Assembly (NCBI GenBank): GCA_025370845.1
Contig: JAMXFF010000002.1
Coordinates: 274,342 to 338,341, forward strand
Length of the DNA stretch: 64,000 nt
Source of the DNA: Laspinema palackyanum D2a
GTDB taxonomy: Bacteria; Cyanobacteriota; Cyanobacteriia; Cyanobacteriales; Laspinemataceae
Reading direction: 5' to 3'
A program made the translations under genes and the position numbers. The notes under the pieces were generated by a model. That model ran no database searches. It was not told the DNA's origin and saw only the letters and a list, made by a program, of their open reading frames with translations. The first letter of the stretch is position 1, and each line of letters opens with the position of its first letter. Shown in pieces: positions 27,136 to 35,697 of this stretch.

Positions 27136-27204
27136 CGATATTTTGCGCCGTTTTCCCAGCCTACTTTCTCTATGAGCGATCGTATCATTAACTGGAGTTG
27201 ATCT

Positions 27205-28227
27205 ATGATTCATATTGACGGCTCATTTGGAGAAGGTGGGGGTCAGGTCCTCCGGACTGCCCTGAGTCTAGCCACCCTCACGGGGACTCCCCTCACCCTC
27301 GATCGCATTCGTGCTGGACGCACTAAACCCGGTTTAGCCGCCCAACACCTCACCGGGGTCCGCGCCGCCGCGACCCTCTGCAATGCCAAAGTTTATGGGG
27401 ACTCCCTGGGGTCCCAATTTTTAGAATTTATTCCCCAATCCCCCCCTCAGCCAGGTCACTATCGGTTTGATGTGACTACTGCCGGGTCCGTGAGTCTAGT
27501 CTTACAGACGATTTTACTCCCTTTAGCCCTCACCCCAGGAGAATCCCGGATTACCCTCTGCGGGGGGACCCATGTGGCCTTTAGTCCCTCTTTTCCCTAC
27601 ATTCAGGAGGTTTATTTACCTGCGATCGCCCGCATGGGAGTCTGTGCCGAAGTCACCTTAGTCAAGTGGGGCTGGTATCCCCGAGGTGGGGGCGAAATCC
27701 AACTCCGGGTGACCGGGGGCCAGCCCCTCTCGGGACTTAATCTCCAGGACCGGGGCAAATTCCAACAGGTGAGAGGATTAGCTGCCGTCACTGAACTCCC
27801 CTCTCACATTCCCCAACGCATGGCCAACCGCGCCGAAAATCGCTTACGCGAGGCCCAAATGAAAGTTCATATCCAAACTTCCCGCCAAAAAGGAATTGCT
27901 CCCGGTGCGGGCCTATTTCTGACAGCGGACTATCGCAATAGCACCGCTGGATTTAGTGCATTAGGGAAACAGGGATTGCCTTCGGATCAAGTCGCCGATC
28001 GCGCCTGTGATGCCTTGTTGGAATTTCATCACAGCGGTGCTGCTGTTGATGTCTATCTCGCCGACCAATTATTATTACCTGCCGCCTTAGCCACATCTGA
28101 AACCCACTATCATGCCCAAGCCATTTCTTTACATTTAACCACCAATGCCGGAGTCATCGAACAATTTGGTCTGGCCAAAATAGAGATTAATCCAGCCCAT
28201 AATTTAGTTTCAGTTTTTCCGCAATAG
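27205..28227 (+). CDS. rtcA: RNA 3'-terminal phosphate cyclase
   Basis: A 340-residue RtcA enzyme that converts RNA 3'-phosphates to 2',3'-cyclic phosphates through an enzyme-AMP intermediate. The family signature is at the N-terminus (DGSFGEGGGQVLRTALSLA, 5-23), with RAGRTKPGLAAQHL, a central HVAFSPSFPYIQEVYLP, and near the end LHLTTNAGVIEQF, where the histidine at about 310 matches the nucleotidylated residue of RtcA. Length is normal. The usual rtcB/rtcR partners are absent; the divergent neighbour is another RNA-related protein (Tab2). Confidence 0.94.
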   Translation: MIHIDGSFGEGGGQVLRTALSLATLTGTPLTLDRIRAGRTKPGLAAQHLTGVRAAATLCNAKVYGDSLGSQFLEFIPQSPPQPGHYRFDVTTAGSVSLVLQTILLPLALTPGESRITLCGGTHVAFSPSFPYIQEVYLPAIARMGVCAEVTLVKWGWYPRGGGEIQLRVTGGQPLSGLNLQDRGKFQQVRGLAAVTELPSHIPQRMANRAENRLREAQMKVHIQTSRQKGIAPGAGLFLTADYRNSTAGFSALGKQGLPSDQVADRACDALLEFHHSGAAVDVYLADQLLLPAALATSETHYHAQAISLHLTTNAGVIEQFGLAKIEINPAHNLVSVFPQ

Positions 28228-28322
28228 CTGAGGTTTTTTAGAAATTTGCCCTTAACTCAATCCCTTAAAACAATGCACCCTGGTTAAATAACATAGGAGT
28301 GAAATTTGGCAATAATTATCAC

Positions 28323-28982
28323 TTAAAAACAGCGAATCAAACTATTGACAGAAACAAACCCTTTAATGGGAGCTTCTATCTCTACCCACGAGCGTTGAAT
28401 TCCCCCGGGATCGGGAATATATTCATAATCTTCAATCAATTGCACTCGCCCATTGGCGGGAACTCCTCCGAGATACTGAGAAGGACCAGAAACAGCAGAA
28501 CGAATCGCCAGACCCTGGGGTGTCACCAGTCCATTCACTTGGCGGCAAAACTGACCATTGGGAATCTCAGGAGTCTCGGTAACCGGGGATTGGGTGGTAG
28601 AAGTCGGTGGGGTTGCAGGGGTCGGTGGGGAGGGTCTGGCACTTCCCGAACAGTAGGCGAGATTGCCTCCACTATTCGGGGGACCATTGGAAATAAAGCC
28701 TTCAACAGGTGCAGTGATTTTAATCCAGATTCGACCATCGGAACCGACAATGGGTTCGGCATCCGGCGCTAACGTCACGGTGGCATTGGGGTCTACGCCG
28801 CCAATTTGGGTTTGACTGGGGTCTGGGGTACGATGGACCGCTAGACCCCGACGTTCCGTGACGCGACGGCACAGATCGAGGGGTTCTGCCTGTGCCAGAG
28901 GAGTGGCGATCGCCTTGGGTAGAGTGCTGGTTATGACACTTAGGAGGGCGATCGGGATTGTCCACAGATTTAACAACTTCAT
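28323..28982 (-). CDS. Secreted SH3b-domain protein (paralogue A)
   Basis: A 219-residue exported protein with a signal peptide (about 1-27) and two bacterial SH3-like domains: LCRRVTERRGLAVHRTPDPSQ to APVEGFISNG (about 38-98) and FCRQVNGLVTPQGLAIRSAV to APIKGFVSVNSLI (about 147-216). A Pro/Thr-rich linker joins them. Each domain starts with a conserved cysteine and another lies near its end, which could form disulfides in the periplasm. It shows the same architecture as the proteins at 29308-30225 and 61964-62617. SH3b domains bind peptidoglycan or peptides; no catalytic domain is attached, so function is unknown. Confidence 0.85.
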   Translation of the reverse strand: MKLLNLWTIPIALLSVITSTLPKAIATPLAQAEPLDLCRRVTERRGLAVHRTPDPSQTQIGGVDPNATVTLAPDAEPIVGSDGRIWIKITAPVEGFISNGPPNSGGNLAYCSGSARPSPPTPATPPTSTTQSPVTETPEIPNGQFCRQVNGLVTPQGLAIRSAVSGPSQYLGGVPANGRVQLIEDYEYIPDPGGIQRSWVEIEAPIKGFVSVNSLIRCF

Positions 28983-29307
28983 GGGTTAACTTTTGTCTCC
29001 AATTCAAACAGGTTCAGTCTTTAATTTTAGCGGGAAATCTTGATGTTAATCAAAAATTTATCCGGATTTTAACGAGATTTATATCGGAAAATTGGGGGAG
29101 CAGGCAAGGGGAAAATGGTTGAATTTTATAGGGAATTTCGGCTCCATTCATTCATTCTTCTGGGTGAAATTAAGTCATCTTTTTTTTGCGGTGTGATGAA
29201 GATCCGGAAACGACTGAAGTCGTTACTACAAACGGGGGAAGGAATGACTGAATTTCCCATCCTCCCCATCTACCCATCCTCCCCATCTCCCCCATCCTCC
29301 CCATCTC
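28983..29307. repeat. Repeat locus 2: palindrome plus CATCCTCCC minisatellite
   Basis: AACGACTGAAGTCGTTAC-type palindrome (29209-29226) followed by an irregular CCATCCTCCCCAT minisatellite (about 29258-29308). The rest is the A+T-rich upstream region of the SH3b gene ending at 28982, without a recognisable gene. Confidence 0.8.
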
Positions 29308-30225
29308 CTATCGACACATAATTAAACTATCTGTAGAGACAAACCCCGATACTGGGGTCGTAATTTGTACCCACTCTCGTGCTTCTGAGTTGCGATCGCG
29401 TAGGATTTGATAATTGGGGATGAGAGTCACCCTTGCTCTAGGGGGGACGACACCTAGATAGGCGGCGGTACTGGTGGGTTCAGCGCGAATAACCAATCCA
29501 TCCGGTGCCTCTCGACCTTCTACTTCACGGCAGAGATTCACCGTTCCCGGAGTGGGATTGAGGGGATTCACAGAAACCCCTCCATTGCAGTAGATTAAGC
29601 TTTCCGTAGGGATATATCCGACGATTGGGGAGGAAATTTCAATCCAAGTCCGAGGTTCACGATTTTGATCGGGCAGAAGTTGAGCATTCGGTGCGAGTAA
29701 AACCTGTGCACCCGGTGCTAATCCGCCGCGATTGGTGGCAAATCGGTTGGCATCGGCATGAACGCTGATGCCTTGGGGGGCCAGATTGGGGTCCACTCGA
29801 CGGCAAAGGGAGGTTGTACCGAGGTTCGGAGAGGGGGTTTGGTTGGGGAGGGGGGTGGCAGTTCCGGTACAGGGGACAAAATTGCCCGAACTTCCGGGTT
29901 CGCCGTTAGAAACGTACCCCCGCACGGGTGCTATGATTTCAAACCAAACTCGACCATCGGGACCGGGAATCTGGCGAGCACCTTCGGCGAGGGTGAGGGT
30001 GCCATTAAAATCGACGCCTCCGATCGCAGGGGAGTTGGAGTTGGGTTGGGAACGGATCGCTAATCCCTGTTGTTCCGTGACTTGCCGACAGAGGGTGCCG
30101 GTTGCCTGCGCCAGTTGGAAGGGGGATTGCGCGGTGGTGGCGGGGATGTTGAATCCCGTGGAGGCGATCGCCCAGAGGCCCAGTCCTACCCCTAGAATGG
30201 TCCGATTTTTTAACGGTTTCATCAC
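29308..30225 (-). CDS. Secreted SH3b-domain protein with three repeats (paralogue B)
   Basis: A 305-residue exported protein with a signal peptide (about 1-32) and three SH3b repeats: LCRQVTEQQGLAIRSQPNSN (about 45-110), LCRRVDPNLAPQGISVHADA (about 140-210) and LCREVEGREAPDGLVIRAEP (about 230-303). Each has the pattern LCRxV, LAIR/VI, GGV, RVTL, DxR(x)W(x)EI and GYVS. The gene lies directly upstream of paralogue A with a repeat-rich gap of 325 bases, and the two probably arose by local duplication with repeat gain. Expected in the periplasm. No enzyme domain; the role is unknown. Confidence 0.85.
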   Translation of the reverse strand: MMKPLKNRTILGVGLGLWAIASTGFNIPATTAQSPFQLAQATGTLCRQVTEQQGLAIRSQPNSNSPAIGGVDFNGTLTLAEGARQIPGPDGRVWFEIIAPVRGYVSNGEPGSSGNFVPCTGTATPLPNQTPSPNLGTTSLCRRVDPNLAPQGISVHADANRFATNRGGLAPGAQVLLAPNAQLLPDQNREPRTWIEISSPIVGYIPTESLIYCNGGVSVNPLNPTPGTVNLCREVEGREAPDGLVIRAEPTSTAAYLGVVPPRARVTLIPNYQILRDRNSEAREWVQITTPVSGFVSTDSLIMCR

Positions 30226-30487
30226 TATCCTGATTTCCCTTGCGAAACTTTATTTTAATTTTAGGGAGCGATCGCCACAAATGGGGACCTTTTGTGGCGC
30301 TGACTTCCCAACTTTAGAGCGATCGCTTTTGTCCGGATAATGTTTCCACTCTTGAGTATTTTTCAGCTAGGGTGTCAGAACTTTCCACCCCATTCCAAGG
30401 GCAATCTTGCTATCTCATCCGATTCAGAGGGCTTTTTAGCACTCGATGCTATCATCCACCTATCTACCCTATTCTTTGACAGGTTTT

Positions 30488-31546
30488 ATGAAGATTGTTA
30501 AAAAGGACATCGAGTCGGCAGTCTTGGAAGGAATTCTCTCCTCAGAACAAGGAGAATCCCTCTGGAATGCACTCCAAAAGCGGACGAGTAACCGCCCCCA
30601 GTTTAATTTTGCCAATGTTGCCTACTATTTTGGAGCATTCATTGTGCTGTCCGGAATGAGTTGGTTTATGACTTTAGCTTGGGAGGAGTTTGGGGGGAAG
30701 GGTTTGTTATTCTTAGCTTGCTTTTACGCTTTTTTGTTTGTCCTTGCCGGGAACACTCTCTGGTTTAAGCAAAATTTAAAAATACCGGGCGGACTCCTGT
30801 TTACTATTGCAGTGTGCATGACTCCCCTGGCTGTGTTTGGCCTGTTAAGTCAGCTAGAATCATGGCCAATTCCCTATCTTTACGATGCTCCTTATACCTA
30901 TTTTATTCATGAAAAAAGCATTTTTATTTTAATGGAATTAGCTACCATTTTGGTGGGACTGATTACAATAAAATTTATAAAATTCCCATTTTTAACAGCT
31001 CCAATTGCCTTGGCTTTTGGATTTTTGTCTATTCATCTCACTGCTGTAACGGTTTTTTATACGACCGGGCAAACCTGGTGGTCCTCCCAAGATTATTGGG
31101 TATTTTTCTGGTTTGGATTGATTTGTTTGATGGTGGCCTACTGGGTGGATGTAAAAACCAGCCGCCTTGAAGAAGATTATGCCTTTTGGCTTTATTTATT
31201 TGGCTTGATGTCGTTTTGGTTTAGTATGACTTTCATGGGAGTGGCTTTCTCCGGGAACCCTCTTATCTATTTGTTCATTAATCTCGGCTTAATTTTGTTA
31301 TCGGTTTTGTTGCACCGACGGGTTTTTATCGTATTTGGAACCCTAGGGATTTCCTTGTTATTATATGATTTATCCTATCGAACGTTCCAGGGGTCTTTGT
31401 TGTTTCCCTTAACTTTAATGGTGTTGGGACTGTTGGTGATTTATGCCGGGATTCAATATCAGCGCAATGAGCAGGCGATCGAGCGATTGATAGTGGGCAA
31501 TTTGCCGATGAGTATTCGAGATATTTTACCTCGTCGGCGTTCATAA
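30488..31546 (+). CDS. DUF2157-like multi-spanning membrane protein
   Basis: About 352 residues. The N-terminal soluble piece MKIVKKDIESAVLEGILSSEQGESLWNAL resembles the start of DUF2157 proteins, followed by about ten hydrophobic helices from residue 45 to 345 (NVAYYFGAFIVLSGMSWFMTL, LLFLACFYAFLFVLAG, LFLYDL-type segments). I place the start at the ATG at 30488; the upstream ATG at 30446 adds an unconserved stretch. No transport motif is recognised. Function unknown. Confidence 0.75.
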   Translation: MKIVKKDIESAVLEGILSSEQGESLWNALQKRTSNRPQFNFANVAYYFGAFIVLSGMSWFMTLAWEEFGGKGLLFLACFYAFLFVLAGNTLWFKQNLKIPGGLLFTIAVCMTPLAVFGLLSQLESWPIPYLYDAPYTYFIHEKSIFILMELATILVGLITIKFIKFPFLTAPIALAFGFLSIHLTAVTVFYTTGQTWWSSQDYWVFFWFGLICLMVAYWVDVKTSRLEEDYAFWLYLFGLMSFWFSMTFMGVAFSGNPLIYLFINLGLILLSVLLHRRVFIVFGTLGISLLLYDLSYRTFQGSLLFPLTLMVLGLLVIYAGIQYQRNEQAIERLIVGNLPMSIRDILPRRRS

Positions 31547-31615
31547 CGGGGGTTCAAACTCATAAAAATCCCCTATTTTAGGGTGAAAGAAGGGAGTAAA
31601 AAACTTATTATTTAT

Positions 31616-31663
31616 CTCTATATCTGTAGGCAAGTTGGCTTAAATGCCCCTACAGATATAGAG
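31616..31663. terminator. 15-bp perfect inverted repeat after the DUF2157-like gene
   Basis: Arms 31616-31630 and 31649-31663 (CTCTATATCTGTAGG and its complement) are separated by 18 bases, then GGTTTTC. It could be a terminator or a small dispersed repeat; a related CCCCTACAGATAGG is at 48326-48339. Confidence 0.6.
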
Positions 31664-31786
31664 GTTTTCTCTCCAAAATTCGTCCGTTCTGAGATGTTTT
31701 GGAGAACAGCAGGATCCGGTAATTAAGTGGCAGGAATAACACGGTGATTTCCTTCACCGATCGCCCGGAAGTTGAAGCCCACTTTC

Positions 31787-32197
31787 TTAATCATTTAATC
31801 CGGTTAAACTATCCGCGTAGGGATTAATAAATTCCGGTTGGAGTAAGGCCGGTTTTTTGCCGTTTTCCGAGTTTTTTTCCAGTTTCGCCTCTTGTTGATA
31901 ACGAAGCACTGGGAGGTGCATCAATTCTTGTCGATAAATTTGGAAAATCCGGTTTAATGAATTAGCAATTCTATCCCAACTGGCTTTTTCTGTCAAGTTT
32001 TGAGCGACTTGTTTAATCAGTTCATCCTCTTCGCTATTTTGGAGGAAGGCTTTGAGGCGATCGCCATCGGTCAAAACGGTCGCTTGGTAAACTTCTCCCT
32101 CGCACCACCACAATTCCCCTTGACTGAGCAACCAAGTCAGCAAGTAGGTTTCTGCATATTGTTCTGTAACCCAAGTCGAGATTTGCATAAACTCCAT
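31787..32197 (-). CDS. Hypothetical cytoplasmic protein
   Basis: A 136-residue soluble protein with no family I recognise. It is rich in Trp, Glu and Gln (WVTEQYAETYLLTWLLSQGELWWCEGEVYQ) with a helical central part and an unstructured tail. The composition and codon use look like its neighbours and the frame is longer than chance alternatives, so it is probably expressed. It is divergent from the cyclase-family gene. Confidence 0.6.
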   Translation of the reverse strand: MEFMQISTWVTEQYAETYLLTWLLSQGELWWCEGEVYQATVLTDGDRLKAFLQNSEEDELIKQVAQNLTEKASWDRIANSLNRIFQIYRQELMHLPVLRYQQEAKLEKNSENGKKPALLQPEFINPYADSLTGLND

Positions 32198-32346
32198 TTT
32201 TGGTCGATTGAATGGTCAGATTTGACTTTGGCGATCGCGATCGCTCGTCACTCTATCTCGAACACTCACCCTCGATCCGGTTACTCTCTTAAAATTTTTG
32301 CTGAGGGTTTATGATGAGCGAAAATATTTAACCCTCATTCATCGCC

Positions 32347-33054
32347 ATGAAGCCGCCATTTTCTCCTAAAACAATTAATTATTCCCAGGTGATTCATCTG
32401 AGTCACCCGATCGCCTCCAATATCCCCCAATGGCCGGGAGATCCTCTCATTGAGTTCCAGGCGATCGCCACCTTATCTACCGATGGCTATTATTTACGCC
32501 GCTTTGCGATGGGAGAACATAGCGCTACCCATCTGAATGCACCCAATAGTTTTTATCCCGAAGGAGTAGGAATTGAGACTTATTCTGCCGAGTCCTTAAT
32601 TGTCAAAGCCGTGGCGATCGATATCTGTCAGATGGCCGCTGAAAATCCAGATTATACTCTAACTTGCGCTGATGTATTGGCCTGGGAAGCCGAACAAGGG
32701 GAAATCTCTGCTGGAACAGTGGTTTTATTATATACCGGCTGGCAGCACAAGTGGTCCGACCCCGATGCTTTTATCAACCAGCAGCACTTTCCTGGTTTTG
32801 CCCCAGAAACTACCCAATTTTTGCTCGATCGCCGTCAGATTGGCGGCGTGGGAATTGATACACATGGGGTAGATGGGGGACAAGATTTGACCTTTGCCAC
32901 CAACCGGCAAGTATTGGAACAACCACGCATTGTCCTGGAAAATCTCACAAACTTGAACCAGTTGCCACCCAAGGGAACAACCTTGGCGATCGCGCCGTTG
33001 CAGTTGGTCCAGGGTTCCGGTTCTCCCGCTACAGTGTTGGCATTTTTGCCTTGA
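32347..33054 (+). CDS. Cyclase-family protein (kynurenine formamidase-like)
   Basis: A 235-residue metal-dependent hydrolase of the cyclase/KynB superfamily. It has VIHLSHPIASNIPQWPGDP at the start, GEHSATHLNAPNSFY where the family metal motif is usually HxGTHxDxPxHF (Asp replaced by Asn here), and GIDTHGVDGG near the C-terminus. KynB opens N-formylkynurenine; cyanobacterial members are of unknown specificity. The Asp-to-Asn change at a metal-ligand position may alter or remove activity. No tryptophan catabolic gene is nearby. Confidence 0.85.
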   Translation: MKPPFSPKTINYSQVIHLSHPIASNIPQWPGDPLIEFQAIATLSTDGYYLRRFAMGEHSATHLNAPNSFYPEGVGIETYSAESLIVKAVAIDICQMAAENPDYTLTCADVLAWEAEQGEISAGTVVLLYTGWQHKWSDPDAFINQQHFPGFAPETTQFLLDRRQIGGVGIDTHGVDGGQDLTFATNRQVLEQPRIVLENLTNLNQLPPKGTTLAIAPLQLVQGSGSPATVLAFLP

Positions 33055-33092
33055 AAATAACCAGGGTTGTTCCAGTGGTGTTCCCGACAGGT

Positions 33093-34868
33093 TCACCCCA
33101 TTTCCCCCGAGTTGCCATGTCCATTGCGATCGAGCCATTTCAATAATGCCTGTTCCAATTCAGGGGAAAGTTGCACCGGCAAAGTTCCGGACCGAACGTG
33201 CAAATCCCGTTGAGCAAAGGGAATTTCCACCCCGATATGGTGCAACAAGGAGAAAATCCGGAAATACAAATCGCTTTTAATCCCAAACTGCTGACTCGGT
33301 TCCGAGATCCAGATAAGCAGTTCAAAATCTAAAGAACTGCTGCCAAACCCTTTGAAAAATACCCGGGGTGGGGGAACCAGCAAGACATCGGGATGTCCCT
33401 TGGCGGCATCTAATAGGGCATTTTCCACCTGACGAACATCAGAAGTATAGGCGACGCCAACGGGCAGATGCAAGCGAGAGACCGGGTTGCGGTGGGACCA
33501 GTTAATCACCTCGGTTTCCAAAAACTTGGAATTCGGTACAATAATAAAAATCCGGTCTAAGGTTTGGATGGTGGTACTGCGACCCCCAATGCGCTCAATG
33601 GTCCCGACATATTGACCGACTTCGACAAAATCACCGATTTGAATGCGACGCTCAAAAACGAGCACGATGCCACTGCCAAAGTTTTTGGCGATATCCTGAA
33701 ACCCGAAACCAATCCCCACACCCAGGGCACTGGCAACGATGGTGAGGGAGGTGATATCCAGTCCCCAGAGTTGCAGGAGGACGACGCTACCGATGATGAT
33801 CAGGGAGTATTTGGTGACGATGGAGATGGCTTCCTCTGCACCGCGATTCAGTCCGGCGAGTCGCAACACCCGCGATCGCAGGGCATTGGTTGCCATGCCT
33901 GAGATGGCGACTACCCCAATTAGCATCCCTGTGATGATTAGCAGATCGATGACGCTGTAAGAGCGTTCTGTCAGGGTGATAATGGGGGTGGTAAAGGAGG
34001 TAACCAGGACGGTGGTGATCTGGTAGCTCCATTGTCGGGTTAAGGGGAAGAGGTTGGCAATATAAAGGAGGGTGCCCCCTGCCAAGACGATGCGGAAGAC
34101 TGTCCCGAGGAGGGTGAATAATAAATCGATCGCCCCGATGGAGTTGTCCGTTTCTCCCTCGGAGTTTGTGCCTCTGAAGCGATCGCGCAAGGGTTGGCGA
34201 TATCGTCGCCACATTTGGGTTAATCCGCGATTCAGGACCAAGATGGCGATGATAATGGCAATGGCGTGAATCAGCGATCGCTGGATAAATCGACCCTGCC
34301 GTTCTCTTCGGGCTTGTTCTAGGGCCTCTTGAAGATCCTGCATCCAAATTTCAGCTTGCGCTTGGGGGGTGAAGTTATCCTCCGTATCCCCAGCAGTGAC
34401 GGTGACTAAGAGGCGATCGTTGAGGTAAATTGCGGGCAGTTGATTCGTTTGGCGCACCTCTAGTTCAAAGGGCATGGCCGAATCTGCAACGGATTGGAGC
34501 TGAGTTTCAATCACGTTGGCGCGAACATCGGCGGGATATTCCCCCGCACGAGTGACAAAGAAAAGGCGTCTCCCATCCAAGCTAACGGCAGCTTGTGCTT
34601 GTTGGAGTTCCTGATTGAGCCATTCCGAGCGGAATTGGGCGATGTAGGGCTCAGGTTCTGTCCTGGCGATCGCCTCCTGGGACTGTCCCACTGGGGCAAC
34701 CCACTTTAGATGTGAAGGGTTTACGGTGGCTCCAGCCCTAGGCATCGGCGTTACGGACAGGAGTCCGATGAGGGCCAGCAAAGTGATGAGGGTTGCCCGG
34801 ATCTGGGGTTTAAAGTTCCCAATTCGAGAGGGATTAGCGGTTCTTCTTGGTTTCACGACGAAGCTCAA
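33093..34868 (-). CDS. MscS-family mechanosensitive channel (large type)
   Basis: A 591-residue inner-membrane channel. A signal or first membrane segment (about 24-48) precedes a periplasmic domain (about 50-190), then five or so membrane helices (200-365) including the MscS pore helix region LTIVASALGVGIGFGFQDIAKNFGSGIVL, and the cytoplasmic beta domain QIGDFVEVGQYVGTIERIGGRSTTIQTLDRIFIIVPNSKFLET. It resembles the second MscS protein at 60377-61723, both having an N-terminal periplasmic domain. It protects against osmotic downshock. Single gene, convergent with the cyclase-family gene. Confidence 0.93.
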   Translation of the reverse strand: MSFVVKPRRTANPSRIGNFKPQIRATLITLLALIGLLSVTPMPRAGATVNPSHLKWVAPVGQSQEAIARTEPEPYIAQFRSEWLNQELQQAQAAVSLDGRRLFFVTRAGEYPADVRANVIETQLQSVADSAMPFELEVRQTNQLPAIYLNDRLLVTVTAGDTEDNFTPQAQAEIWMQDLQEALEQARRERQGRFIQRSLIHAIAIIIAILVLNRGLTQMWRRYRQPLRDRFRGTNSEGETDNSIGAIDLLFTLLGTVFRIVLAGGTLLYIANLFPLTRQWSYQITTVLVTSFTTPIITLTERSYSVIDLLIITGMLIGVVAISGMATNALRSRVLRLAGLNRGAEEAISIVTKYSLIIIGSVVLLQLWGLDITSLTIVASALGVGIGFGFQDIAKNFGSGIVLVFERRIQIGDFVEVGQYVGTIERIGGRSTTIQTLDRIFIIVPNSKFLETEVINWSHRNPVSRLHLPVGVAYTSDVRQVENALLDAAKGHPDVLLVPPPRVFFKGFGSSSLDFELLIWISEPSQQFGIKSDLYFRIFSLLHHIGVEIPFAQRDLHVRSGTLPVQLSPELEQALLKWLDRNGHGNSGEMG

Positions 34869-35697
34869 TGGCTTGATTTTGGACTCACCCGACAGACTGT
34901 CGATTTTAATTGTCCTTATTTTGCCATTCCCTAGAGGAAAACAGACTCGGTTATCCTCTCGGTTTTTGTATTTTAAAGTTGAGACAGGCCAGGAGGATAT
35001 CCAATAAAACTCGGAGTCTATGTCCCCTTTATTGTTGCTACAAATATTTTTGGACTAAAGGGGTCGTTCCAAGGGTATAGCGACCCTTGTTTGGGGACAA
35101 AATAGCCGATTTCCTTCGGTGACCTGCTACTTTTTTATTCTGGTGAAGGTGCAATGATTTTTTTAAATAAAAGTGCAGTTTAATTAATTCTTAAGATTTC
35201 TGAATTCGGGAAAGTTCACCGCAAAAAAGTCCCCGAAAATGATTTTCCGGAAAATTAATTTACAAAACTGTACGGATTGGGGGTTGGAATCTGAGTATAG
35301 AGCTTGAATAAGTACCCGGTTTAATCGGGCGATCGCCTGCATTTCCCATCCCAGAGGGAATGTTGCCAGAAGACCCGTTCTGCGAAATTTCGGTTCCCTA
35401 GAACGGCATTTAGATTGCAATATTCTTCAGGGATTAACCTGAGGTGATCAGGAAATTCCGTAGAAACACGGGATGGGCAGGATGGATGGCCAAGAGATAA
35501 CCATCATTTAGGTGAGCGAGGTGATTTCTGCTAGACCCCTGGCGGTTGTTCACAGAAGAGGACCTGACCACCTGAAGGGTACGACTTTCTTCAAAGGCGT
35601 TTCCCAATGACGAACCCTATCAGGGGACGATCTGGGGGCTTTTTTATGCCCAGATTGGGTCTGAATTTAACGCTCTGTCCGACTCAGGAGGCGAACA
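34869..35697. other. 829-bp upstream region with a possible structured leader
   Basis: No gene recognised. 35440-35660 is rich in complementary tracts: CCCT/AGGG (35615-35625) and ATCTGGG/CCCAGAT (35630-35636, 35649-35655) around a T run, and ACCTG/CAGGT-type pairs near 35560. The segment GAAGGGTACGACTTTCTTC and ACGAACCC faintly recall part of the ydaO (c-di-AMP) riboswitch, but the 5' half does not fit. A strong AGGAGG ribosome site precedes the M23 gene at 35686. Confidence 0.35.
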
